A DNA stretch of 5,470 nt. It comes from Flavobacteriales bacterium (GTDB lineage Bacteria; Bacteroidota; Bacteroidia; Flavobacteriales_E; Vicingaceae). The notes beneath the pieces are model-generated. The model was not told the origin of the DNA, ran no database searches, and saw only the letters and a list, made by a program, of their open reading frames with translations. The stretch covers positions 1-5,470 of the forward strand of contig JAJCYN010000325.1 in NCBI GenBank assembly GCA_029262915.1, in the 5' to 3' direction. The position numbers and the translations under genes are program-made. Shown one piece after another: positions 1 to 5,470 of this stretch. Position 1 is the stretch's first letter; every line of letters starts with the position of its first letter.

Positions 1-2
1 AC

Positions 3-41
3 ATTATAATGCTTCCGGTTGAAAGAGTACGATTTAAATAA
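3..41 (+). CDS. Possible 3' end of an upstream gene (nusG expected by synteny)
   Basis: A reading frame open from the left edge ends in two consecutive TAA stops (39-41 and 42-44). It would encode the 12-residue tail [12 protein letters not shown]. In most bacteria the gene before rplK is nusG, a transcription elongation factor. The fragment has a 'PVE' that could match the TPVEL near the NusG C-terminus. However, the usual 'QVEK' ending is absent and the piece is too short to decide. The double stop and the 8-nt distance to the rplK ATG fit the end of a co-transcribed gene. It could equally be chance open sequence in a leader. Confidence 0.3.
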   Translation: MIMLPVERVRFK

Positions 42-49
42 TAATTAAG

Positions 50-493
50 ATGGCTAAAGAAGTAAGCGGATTAATTAAATTACAAATTAGAGGGGGTGCA
101 GCAAATCCATCACCACCAGTAGGACCAGCTTTAGGTGCTAAAGGTGTTAATATAATGGAATTTTGCAAGCAGTTTAATGGTAGAACCCAAGATAAAGCAG
201 GTAAAGTATTACCAGTTGTTATTATGGTTTATGCTGATAAGTCTTTCGAATTTGTAATTAAAACTCCACCTGCTGCTGTTCAACTATTAGAAGCTGCAAA
301 ATTGAAAGGCGGTTCTGCGGAATCAAATAGATTAAAAGTAGGCTCAGTGTCATGGGATCAAGTAAAAACAATTGCTGAGGACAAAATGCCCGATTTAAAT
401 TGTTTTAAAATTGAATCTGCGATGAAAATGGTTGCTGGTACAGCGAGGAGTATGGGAATAAACGTTAAAGGTAAATTTCCAGCAGAAGTATAA
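50..493 (+). CDS. rplK: 50S ribosomal protein L11
   Basis: This is a complete 147-residue L11, a few residues longer than the E. coli protein because of a short C-terminal tail (KGKFPAEV). L11 binds the GTPase-associated region of 23S rRNA at the base of the L7/L12 stalk and takes part in factor-dependent GTP hydrolysis. The N-terminal domain (about 1-71) carries the proline-rich PPVGPALG at 22-29, the thiostrepton-contact region, followed by [12 protein letters not shown] at 32-43. The linker is TPPAAV at 72-77. The C-terminal rRNA-binding domain ends with the family signature GTARSMGI at 130-137. The ATG at 50 gives the expected [13 protein letters not shown] start. There is no Shine-Dalgarno sequence upstream, only A/T-rich sequence. 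The gene ends in tandem TAA codons (491-496), 22 nt before rplA, so the two are almost certainly co-transcribed. Of the E. coli PrmA methylation sites, Lys39 (mature numbering) is kept but Lys3 is Glu. Confidence 0.98.
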   Translation: MAKEVSGLIKLQIRGGAANPSPPVGPALGAKGVNIMEFCKQFNGRTQDKAGKVLPVVIMVYADKSFEFVIKTPPAAVQLLEAAKLKGGSAESNRLKVGSVSWDQVKTIAEDKMPDLNCFKIESAMKMVAGTARSMGINVKGKFPAEV

Positions 494-515
494 TAATTAA
501 ATAAATTGATTAACA

Positions 516-1211
516 ATGGCTAGGTTAAGTAAAAATACAAAAGAAGCTTTATCGAAATTTGATATTGAAAAAGAATACAATTTAGATGAAGCAGCTAAAA
601 TTGTTAAGGATATTACATTTACAAAATTTGACGCCTCAATTGATGTTAGCGTACGATTAGGAGTTGATCCTAGAAAAGCTACTGAAATGGTTAGAGGAAC
701 TGTTGCCTTACCAAATGGTGTAGGTAAAGATGTTAAAGTTTTGGTATTGTGTACACCTGACAAAGAAGCTGAAGCGAAAGAAGCCGGTGCTGATCATGTT
801 GGTTTAGACGAATTTATCGATAAGATAAAAGAAGGATGGACTGACATTGATGTAATTATTACAATGCCAAGTGTTATGGGTAAAGTTGGTGCTTTAGGTC
901 GAGTTTTAGGACCAAGAGGATTAATGCCTAACCCAAAATCTGGTACTGTAACAATGGATATCGGTAAAGCTGTTAAGGAAATCAAAGCAGGTAAAATTGA
1001 TTTTAAAGTAGATAAATTTGGAATAATTCATACTACTATTGGTAGAGCATCATTTGAAGCCGATAAAATTGCTGAGAATGCAAATGAATTACTTCAGACT
1101 ATCTTAAAATTAAAGCCTACATCGGCAAAAGGCACCTATATGAAAAGCATTTGCTTATCAAGTACAATGAGCCCTGGAGTTAAAATTGAATCAAAATCAT
1201 TAGCGGTTTAA
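516..1211 (+). CDS. rplA: 50S ribosomal protein L1
   Basis: This is a complete 231-residue L1, a normal length for the family. L1 binds 23S rRNA helices 76-78 and forms the mobile L1 stalk that helps move deacylated tRNA out of the E site. In many bacteria it also represses its own L11-L1 operon by binding mRNA. Domain I is made from both termini (about 1-67 and 160-231). Domain II is inserted between them. The clearest signature is the near-invariant [10 protein letters not shown] at 132-141, followed by SGTVT. The RNA-binding end [10 protein letters not shown] lies at 215-224. The ATG at 516 gives the usual N-terminus [12 protein letters not shown]; the leader is A/T-rich with no Shine-Dalgarno motif. 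The gene lies between rplK (22 nt) and rplJ (26 nt). I could not identify an L1-binding mRNA mimic in the 49 nt available upstream of rplK. Confidence 0.98.
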   Translation: MARLSKNTKEALSKFDIEKEYNLDEAAKIVKDITFTKFDASIDVSVRLGVDPRKATEMVRGTVALPNGVGKDVKVLVLCTPDKEAEAKEAGADHVGLDEFIDKIKEGWTDIDVIITMPSVMGKVGALGRVLGPRGLMPNPKSGTVTMDIGKAVKEIKAGKIDFKVDKFGIIHTTIGRASFEADKIAENANELLQTILKLKPTSAKGTYMKSICLSSTMSPGVKIESKSLAV

Positions 1212-1237
1212 TTAACTCTATAATCTAAAAAAAAGTT

Positions 1238-1759
1238 ATGACAAAAGAAGAAAAAAATCAAGCAATAGATCAATTAACCACTAGGTTAAATGATGCTAAT
1301 ATTTTTTATTTGGCTGATATTGCTGGTTTAGATGCTGTAGCTTCCTCAAATTTAAGGAGAACTTGCTTTAAAAGTGATGTGAAATTAGAAGTTGTAAAAA
1401 ACACTTTATTAAAAAAAGCTTTAGAAAAAGCTGAAGGTGAATACGATGAACTTTATGACACATTAAAAGGAAATACTTCAATAATGTTTTCAACTGTAGG
1501 TAATGCACCTGCAAAAGTTATTAAGGATTTCCGTAAAAAAAGTGAAAAACCTATTTTAAAAGGAGCTTTCATTGAATCAGCAATATACATCGGTGATGAA
1601 AACTTAGATTTCTTAACATCTATTAAGTCTAAAGAAGAATTAATCGGAGATCTTATTGCTTTATTACAATCTCCTGCCAAAAATGTTGTTTCTGCTTTAC
1701 AATCAAGCGGTGGACAACTAGCAGGTATTGTTAAAACACTTTCAGAGCGACCTGAATAA
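1238..1759 (+). CDS. rplJ: 50S ribosomal protein L10 (stalk base)
   Basis: This is a complete 173-residue L10. It anchors L7/L12 dimers to the large subunit, next to L11, and the L10(L12)n complex often represses its own mRNA. The N-terminal globular part (about 1-130) binds rRNA and has the family blocks VVKNTLLKKAL at 52-62 and LKGNTSIMFS at 76-85. The C-terminal stretch from about 132 to 170, beginning SKEELIGDLIALL and ending in a hydrophobic LAGIVKTL segment, is the long helix that holds L7/L12 dimers. I cannot tell from the sequence alone how many dimers it carries. The ATG at 1238 follows an A8 run with no Shine-Dalgarno sequence. Only 26 nt separate it from rplA, so there is no room for a large free-standing L10 leader of the kind seen in E. 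coli or Bacillus. Three A7 runs inside the gene do not break the frame. Confidence 0.97.
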   Translation: MTKEEKNQAIDQLTTRLNDANIFYLADIAGLDAVASSNLRRTCFKSDVKLEVVKNTLLKKALEKAEGEYDELYDTLKGNTSIMFSTVGNAPAKVIKDFRKKSEKPILKGAFIESAIYIGDENLDFLTSIKSKEELIGDLIALLQSPAKNVVSALQSSGGQLAGIVKTLSERPE

Positions 1760-1792
1760 AAACAAGTGCACAACAATTAATAATAAAAATTA

Positions 1793-1814
1793 AATAGAAA
1801 AAAAATAGAAAAAA
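1793..1814 (+). repeat. A-rich 11-bp tandem duplication in the rplL leader
   Basis: The unit AATAGAAAAAA occurs twice with no gap or mismatch, at 1793-1803 and 1804-1814. The last A of the second copy is the first base of the rplL ATG. There is no Shine-Dalgarno motif nearby. In Bacteroidota, ribosomes largely do not use Shine-Dalgarno pairing, and A-rich unstructured leaders are linked to strong initiation. The tract may therefore help rplL to be translated more than its neighbours. That role is inference; the duplication itself is seen directly. Confidence 0.7.
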
Positions 1815-2194
1815 TGGCAGATTTAAAAAAACTTGCAGACGAGTTAGTTAACTTAACTGTAAAAGACGTAAATGAATTAGCTGGAATATTAAAAGAAGAA
1901 TATGGTATAGAGCCTGCTGCTGCTGCAGTAGCTGTTGCTGGACCTGCTGCAGGTGGTGGAGACGCTGCTGGTAGTGAAGAAAAATCTGAATTTGATGTTA
2001 TCTTAAAAGCAGCTGGTGGTTCTAAATTAGCTGTAGTAAAATTAGTTAAAGAATTAACTGGTTTAGGACTTAAAGAAGCTAAGGAATTAGTTGATGGTGC
2101 TCCAAAAGCATTGAAAGAAGGTATTGCTAAAGATGAAGCAGAGGCTCTTAAAACTCAATTAGAAGAAGCAGGAGCTGAAGTAGAAGTTAAATAA
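1814..2194 (+). CDS. rplL: 50S ribosomal protein L7/L12
   Basis: This is a complete 126-residue L7/L12, the multicopy stalk protein that recruits translation factors (IF2, EF-Tu, EF-G, RF3) and stimulates their GTPase activity. The N-terminal dimerisation and L10-binding domain covers about residues 1-33 ([20 protein letters not shown] and onward). A flexible hinge of Ala, Gly and Val with a few acidic residues follows at about 34-56. The globular C-terminal domain covers 57-126, with the factor-binding signature [13 protein letters not shown] at 82-94 and the family ending [10 protein letters not shown]. The ATG at 1814 directly follows the A-rich tandem repeat. The 54-nt gap from rplJ is the widest in the ribosomal part of the cluster and has no terminator-like structure. 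The protein is needed in several copies per ribosome, so a stronger initiation region here would be sensible. The gene is followed by a long hairpin before rpoB. Confidence 0.98.
   Translation: MADLKKLADELVNLTVKDVNELAGILKEEYGIEPAAAAVAVAGPAAGGGDAAGSEEKSEFDVILKAAGGSKLAVVKLVKELTGLGLKEAKELVDGAPKALKEGIAKDEAEALKTQLEEAGAEVEVK
1913..1981 (+). repeat. Low-complexity GCT/GGT tract encoding the L7/L12 hinge
   Basis: This part of rplL encodes the Ala/Gly-rich hinge (residues 34-56), mostly with GCT, GCA and GGT codons. It gives local repeats such as CCTGCTGC, seen twice, and a GC content well above the surrounding sequence. It is a normal property of L7/L12 genes, not an inserted repeat. Hinge length and composition vary freely between species. 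Confidence 0.6.
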
Positions 2195-2214
2195 ACTTCC
2201 TTCAAAAATTATCA

Positions 2215-2257
2215 GGTTTAGATACTAGATTGTTTATAACAAGATAGTATCTAAACC
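2215..2257 (+). terminator. Long hairpin after rplL: attenuator, partial terminator or RNA-processing site
   Basis: The left arm GGTTTAGATACTA (2215-2227) is perfectly complementary to the right arm TAGTATCTAAACC (2245-2257), giving 13 bp. Inside lie opposed GA and GA dinucleotides (2228-2229 and 2243-2244), which could form tandem sheared G-A pairs. Next comes a further 5-bp stem, TTGTT/AACAA (2230-2234 and 2238-2242), closed by a TAT loop. A short ATTTTG follows the right arm, so the U-tract is weak and readthrough into rpoB is expected. It begins 20 nt after the rplL stop. A partial terminator or a double-strand cleavage site would both lower rpoB output relative to rplL. The structure is seen in the sequence; which role it plays is inference. 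Confidence 0.65.
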
Positions 2258-2296
2258 ATTTTGTGCTTATAAACTCCAAGTAAATGGAAAACTGAG

Positions 2297-2314
2297 GCCA
2301 CTTTTATAGTGTGC
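2297..2314 (+). other. Small hairpin in the rpoB leader
   Basis: CACT (2299-2302) and AGTG (2308-2311) pair around a 5-nt TTTAT loop. The stem extends by GC (2297-2298) with GC (2313-2314) if T2312 is bulged, giving 6 bp. It is weak alone and could be chance. I list it because it is one of a series of inverted repeats in this spacer. Confidence 0.3.
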
Positions 2315-2333
2315 TGATTTGCTAAGGGTTATA

Positions 2334-2346
2334 GTATTTATAATAC
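2334..2346 (+). other. Small perfect hairpin in the rpoB leader
   Basis: GTATT (2334-2338) pairs with AATAC (2342-2346) around a TAT loop. The TTTATAA core is shared with the tip of the large hairpin. The stem is almost all A-U and weak. The segment 2332-2340 can instead pair with the left arm of the large hairpin, so the two structures could exclude one another. Confidence 0.35.
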
Positions 2347-2354
2347 AAATTAAT

Positions 2355-2367
2355 ACCTCTTTGAGGT
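2355..2367 (+). other. Small hairpin about 30 nt before the rpoB start
   Basis: ACCTC (2355-2359) and GAGGT (2363-2367) form a perfect 5-bp stem with a TTT loop. It is the most GC-rich of the small hairpins. A 3-bp AAT/ATT extension is possible with C2368 bulged. It ends 31 nt before the rpoB ATG, so the immediate start region stays open. I have no evidence of function. Confidence 0.35.
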
Positions 2368-2398
2368 CATTTAATAATAACTTAACTCATTGATACCA

Positions 2399-5300
2399 AT
2401 GAATAAACCGTTAGTTAAAACACAAAAAGCAGAGAGAATCAGTTTTGCTGCAACTAAAAATCAGTTAGCTTATCCTGATTTTTTAGATATTCAATTAAAA
2501 TCTTTTCAAGAATTTTTTCAGTTAGAAACTACTCCTGAAAATAGGATTATTGAAGGATTGTTTAACGTTTTTAGTGAAAATTTTCCAATTACAGATGCGA
2601 GAAATCAATTCGTATTAGAATTTCAAGATTACTTTGTTGATCCACCAAGATATTCAATTGATGAATGTATTGATAGAGGTTTAACACACAGTGTACCTTT
2701 AAAAGCTAAGTTAAAATTGTATTGTACAGATCCTGAACATGAGGATTTTGAAACAATAGTTCAAGATGTATATCTTGGAACGATACCTTATATGACTAAC
2801 AAAGGTACTTTCGTAATTAATGGTGCAGAAAGAGTAATTGTTTCTCAATTACACAGATCACCAGGTGTATTCTTTGGTCAAAGTTTCCACGCTAACGGAA
2901 CTAAATTATATTCAGCAAGAGTAATACCTTTTAAAGGTTCTTGGATTGAATTTGCAACAGACATTAACAGTGTGATGTATGCTTATATTGATAGAAAGAA
3001 AAAGTTACCAGTAACTACTCTTTTTAGAGCAATAGGATACGAAACTGATAAAGAGATATTAGAATTATTTGATTTAGCTGATGAAGTAAAAGTTAGTAAA
3101 TCAGGACTTAAAAAGATATTAGGACGAAAATTAGCTGCAAGAGTATTAAAAACTTGGGTAGAAGATTTTGTTGATGAAGATACAGGAGAAGTTGTTTCTA
3201 TTGAAAGAAATGAAGTAATAATAGATCGTGAAACTATTCTTGAAAAAGAACACGTTGATCAAATTATTGAATCAGGTTCAAAAACAATTATTCTTCATAA
3301 AGAAGATGTAAATTCTGCAGATTTTGCAATTATTTATAACACATTACAAAAAGATCCTTCAAATTCTGAAAAAGAAGCTGTAGAACATATCTATAGACAA
3401 TTAAGAAATGCTGAACCGCCTGATGTAGAAACTGCTAGAGGTGTAATTGATAAATTATTTTTCTCTGAAACGAGATATGATTTAGGTGAAGTAGGAAGGT
3501 TCAGAATAAATAAAAAATTAGGTATGGATACTGCTGATGATGTGAGAACATTATCAAGAGAAGATATCATATCTATTATAAAATATTTGATTGAGCTAAT
3601 TAACTCAAAAACTCTTGTTGATGATATCGATCACTTGAGTAACAGAAGAGTTAGAACAGTTGGTGAACAACTGTATAACCAATTTGGAGTTGGTCTATCT
3701 AGAATGGCTAGAACCATTCGTGAGAGAATGAATGTTAGAGATAACGAAGTATTTACACCTTCTGATTTGATTAATGCTAAAACATTATCATCTGTAATTA
3801 ACTCTTTCTTTGGTACTAACCAATTATCTCAATTTATGGATCAAACGAATCCATTATCTGAGATTACTCACAAAAGAAGAATGTCTGCTTTAGGGCCAGG
3901 AGGTTTATCTAGAGAGAGAGCCGGGTTCGAGGTAAGGGATGTTCACTATACACACTATGGTAGACTTTGTCCAATTGAAACTCCTGAGGGTCCAAATATT
4001 GGTTTGATTTCTTCGCTATGTGTATATGCAAAAGTAAATAAGTTAGGATTTATTGAAACACCTTACCGTCACGTAGAAGAAGGTAAGTTGAATCTTAAAA
4101 AAGAAGTCATTTATTTAAGTGCTGAAGAAGAAAATGGTAGAATTATTGCTCAGGCGAATGCTCAGGTTGATGATAAAGGTAATTTCCTAACGAAGACGGT
4201 AAAATCTAGATTAGAAGGTGAATTTCCTGTTGCTGAGCCAAAAGAGCTAGCATTAATGGATGTAGCACCAAACCAAATTGCTTCTATAGCTGCCTCATTA
4301 ATTCCTTTTTTAGAAAATGACGATGCGAATAGAGCCTTAATGGGATCAAATATGATGCGTCAAGCAGTACCTTTATTAAATGCTGAATCTCCAATTGTTG
4401 GAACAGGATTAGAAGGTAGAGTTGCTCAAGATTCTAGAGTACTAATTAACGCTGAGACAGATGGTATTGTTGAATATGTTGATTCGAATACAATCACTAT
4501 TAAATATGATAGATCCAAAGAAGAAAAATTAGTAAGTTTTTATGATGATTCTAAATCTTATAACTTATCTAATTTCCAAAAAACAAATCAAAACACTTGT
4601 GTTAACCTTTCTCCTATTGTTGTTAAAGGACAGAAAGTTTCTAAAGGTGAAGTATTGTGTGAAGGATATGCGACTCAAAATGGAGAGTTAGCTTTGGGTA
4701 GAAATCTTAAGGTAGCATTTATGCCTTGGAAAGGTTATAATTTTGAAGATGCGATTGTCATTTCAGAAAAAGTCGTAAAAGATGACATCTTTACCTCAAT
4801 TCATATTGAAGAATTTTCTACAGAAGTTAGAGATACTAAAAGAGGATTGGAAGAATTAACTGCCGATATTCCAAATGTTAGTGAAGAAGCTACAAAAGAT
4901 TTAGATGAAAACGGAATTATTAGAATTGGTGCGGAAGTTCACGAAGGTGATATCCTAATTGGTAAAATTACTCCTAAAGGAGAAACTGACCCCACACCAG
5001 AAGAGAAATTGTTGAGAGCAATTTTTGGCGATAAAGCTGGAGATGTTAAAGATGCTTCTTTAAAAGTAAGACCATCAGTTAAAGGTGTAGTTGTAGATAA
5101 GAAGTTATTTCAACGGGCTGTAAAAGATAAAAACGTTAGAGCCGAAGAGAAAAAACTAATTATTAAATTAGATGAAGAGTATGATAAAGAAATTGCTACT
5201 TTGAAAGGAGAGTTAATTGATAAATTATTCAAAGTTGTTAATGGAAAAACTTGTCAAGGTGTAGTAAATTACTACAATGAAGACATCATTCCTAAAGGAA

Positions 5301-5470
5301 CTAAATTTAGTGTTAAAGTTTTAGAAAAGATCGATGATTTTATCTTCATTGATTCTAAAAACTGGACTACTTCTAAAGACTTAAATGATTTAGTTAGACA
5401 AATACTTCACAATCACAGTATTAGAACTAATGAAATTTTAGGTGTTTATAAAAGAAAAAAATACGCTATC
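2399..5470 (+). CDS. rpoB: DNA-directed RNA polymerase subunit beta (3' end beyond the window)
   Basis: This is the first 1024 codons of RpoB, open to the last base of the window. Roughly the last fifth is missing, judged against a usual Bacteroidota length of about 1270. With RpoC it forms the RNA polymerase active centre. The ATG at 2399 gives the expected N-terminus with [16 protein letters not shown] shortly after. Visible blocks are [21 protein letters not shown] (136-156), the rifampicin-pocket region with QLSQFMDQ (475-482) and [13 protein letters not shown] (490-502), [12 protein letters not shown] (505-516), [12 protein letters not shown] (525-536), and [12 protein letters not shown], whose E783 and D784 match E. 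coli E813 and D814. KITPKGE follows at 856-862. The window ends before the GDKMAGRHGNKG motif, so the matching active-site lysine and clamp-contact residues cannot be checked. No frameshift or stop is seen. The leader lacks a Shine-Dalgarno motif. rpoC is expected next. Confidence 0.98.
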   Translation, partial: MNKPLVKTQKAERISFAATKNQLAYPDFLDIQLKSFQEFFQLETTPENRIIEGLFNVFSENFPITDARNQFVLEFQDYFVDPPRYSIDECIDRGLTHSVPLKAKLKLYCTDPEHEDFETIVQDVYLGTIPYMTNKGTFVINGAERVIVSQLHRSPGVFFGQSFHANGTKLYSARVIPFKGSWIEFATDINSVMYAYIDRKKKLPVTTLFRAIGYETDKEILELFDLADEVKVSKSGLKKILGRKLAARVLKTWVEDFVDEDTGEVVSIERNEVIIDRETILEKEHVDQIIESGSKTIILHKEDVNSADFAIIYNTLQKDPSNSEKEAVEHIYRQLRNAEPPDVETARGVIDKLFFSETRYDLGEVGRFRINKKLGMDTADDVRTLSREDIISIIKYLIELINSKTLVDDIDHLSNRRVRTVGEQLYNQFGVGLSRMARTIRERMNVRDNEVFTPSDLINAKTLSSVINSFFGTNQLSQFMDQTNPLSEITHKRRMSALGPGGLSRERAGFEVRDVHYTHYGRLCPIETPEGPNIGLISSLCVYAKVNKLGFIETPYRHVEEGKLNLKKEVIYLSAEEENGRIIAQANAQVDDKGNFLTKTVKSRLEGEFPVAEPKELALMDVAPNQIASIAASLIPFLENDDANRALMGSNMMRQAVPLLNAESPIVGTGLEGRVAQDSRVLINAETDGIVEYVDSNTITIKYDRSKEEKLVSFYDDSKSYNLSNFQKTNQNTCVNLSPIVVKGQKVSKGEVLCEGYATQNGELALGRNLKVAFMPWKGYNFEDAIVISEKVVKDDIFTSIHIEEFSTEVRDTKRGLEELTADIPNVSEEATKDLDENGIIRIGAEVHEGDILIGKITPKGETDPTPEEKLLRAIFGDKAGDVKDASLKVRPSVKGVVVDKKLFQRAVKDKNVRAEEKKLIIKLDEEYDKEIATLKGELIDKLFKVVNGKTCQGVVNYYNEDIIPKGTKFSVKVLEKIDDFIFIDSKNWTTSKDLNDLVRQILHNHSIRTNEILGVYKRKKYAI

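Larger units (their letters stand above)
2195..2398 (+). promoter_or_regulatory. Structured rplL-rpoB spacer / rpoB 5' leader
   Basis: These 204 nt contain no credible gene, although the other gaps in the cluster are 22-54 nt. The first third holds one long hairpin (2215-2257). The remainder holds three small inverted repeats (2297-2314, 2334-2346, 2355-2367) and then an unstructured A/T-rich stretch leading to the rpoB ATG. I found no TTG...TAnnTTTG promoter of the Bacteroidota type. The position matches the E. coli rplL-rpoB spacer, which contains an attenuator and an RNase III site that lower rpoB expression relative to the ribosomal proteins. A similar role is likely but unproven here. 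Confidence 0.55.

Noticed and set aside
4..11. TTATAATG at the left edge as a -10 promoter element for rplK
   Set aside because: There is no -35 partner because the window starts here, it does not match the Bacteroidota consensus, and it may lie inside the end of an upstream gene.
12..49. L1-binding mRNA mimic (autoregulatory site) before rplK
   Set aside because: I could not draw a helix with the asymmetric loop expected of the L1 target in these bases, and the leader is truncated by the window edge.
497..763. 88-codon minus-strand ORF opposite the rplK-rplA junction and 5' rplA
   Set aside because: It lies antisense to the conserved rplA frame, has no family resemblance, and looks like a low-complexity hydrophobic shadow of the real gene.
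794..985. 63-codon minus-strand ORF inside rplA
   Set aside because: It is fully antisense to the most conserved part of L1 (including [10 protein letters not shown]), so its openness follows from the codon use of rplA.
1534..1540. A7 run in rplJ as a programmed frameshift site
   Set aside because: L10 continues in the same frame with normal conserved sequence, and such runs are expected in Lys-rich genes of AT-rich genomes.
1766..1771. GTGCAC palindrome in the rplJ-rplL gap as an operator
   Set aside because: It is a single 6-bp palindrome with no second copy or extended symmetry, which is too little to support a binding site.
1453..1776. 107-codon minus-strand ORF inside rplJ
   Set aside because: It is antisense to rplJ and resembles no protein I know; it is best explained as a shadow frame.
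2319..2344. Sigma70-like TTGCTA ... TATAAT ahead of rpoB
   Set aside because: The spacer is only 14 bp, and the main Bacteroidota sigma factor prefers TTG...TAnnTTTG. TATAAT here is part of an A/T-rich inverted repeat and is expected by chance.
1..5470. Undescribed accessory, defence or mobile system
   Set aside because: Every coding stretch is a conserved ribosomal protein or RNA polymerase gene in canonical order, with no unusual composition, insertion, repeat array or unknown ORF.

Overview
The window is a block of core informational genes from an AT-rich member of the Bacteroidota, most likely the class Flavobacteriia. All genes are on the + strand in the order rplK - rplA - rplJ - rplL - rpoB: ribosomal proteins L11, L1, L10 and L7/L12, then the RNA polymerase beta subunit, which is cut by the right edge. 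The phylum call rests on three things. The protein sequences resemble flavobacterial homologues as I remember them, most clearly RpoB. Every gene lacks a Shine-Dalgarno sequence and instead has an A/T-rich leader. All four complete genes end in TAA. I cannot name a genus.

Layout. Positions 1-49 hold a short leader and possibly the last codons of an upstream gene (by usual synteny nusG, but the residues do not prove it). rplK (50-493) and rplA (516-1211) are 22 nt apart, rplA and rplJ (1238-1759) 26 nt apart, and rplJ and rplL (1814-2194) 54 nt apart. The last gap ends in an A-rich 11-bp tandem duplication that runs into the rplL ATG. A 204-nt non-coding spacer (2195-2398) then separates rplL from rpoB (2399 to beyond 5470). 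It holds a long near-perfect hairpin just after rplL, three smaller hairpins, and a possible alternative pairing between the large hairpin and one of the small ones.

How the genes work together. L11 with L10(L7/L12)n forms the GTPase-associated stalk of the large subunit, and L1 forms the opposite mobile stalk at the E site. RpoB is the catalytic-half subunit of RNA polymerase. Ribosomal proteins are needed in far larger amounts than polymerase, so a partial terminator or RNA-processing hairpin between rplL and rpoB would make sense. The E. coli rplL-rpoB spacer carries both an attenuator and an RNase III site.

I see no mobile element, CRISPR array, tRNA, rRNA or accessory system. The coding part is ordinary and intact. 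The observations worth following up are the structured rplL-rpoB spacer and the duplicated A-rich leader of rplL.
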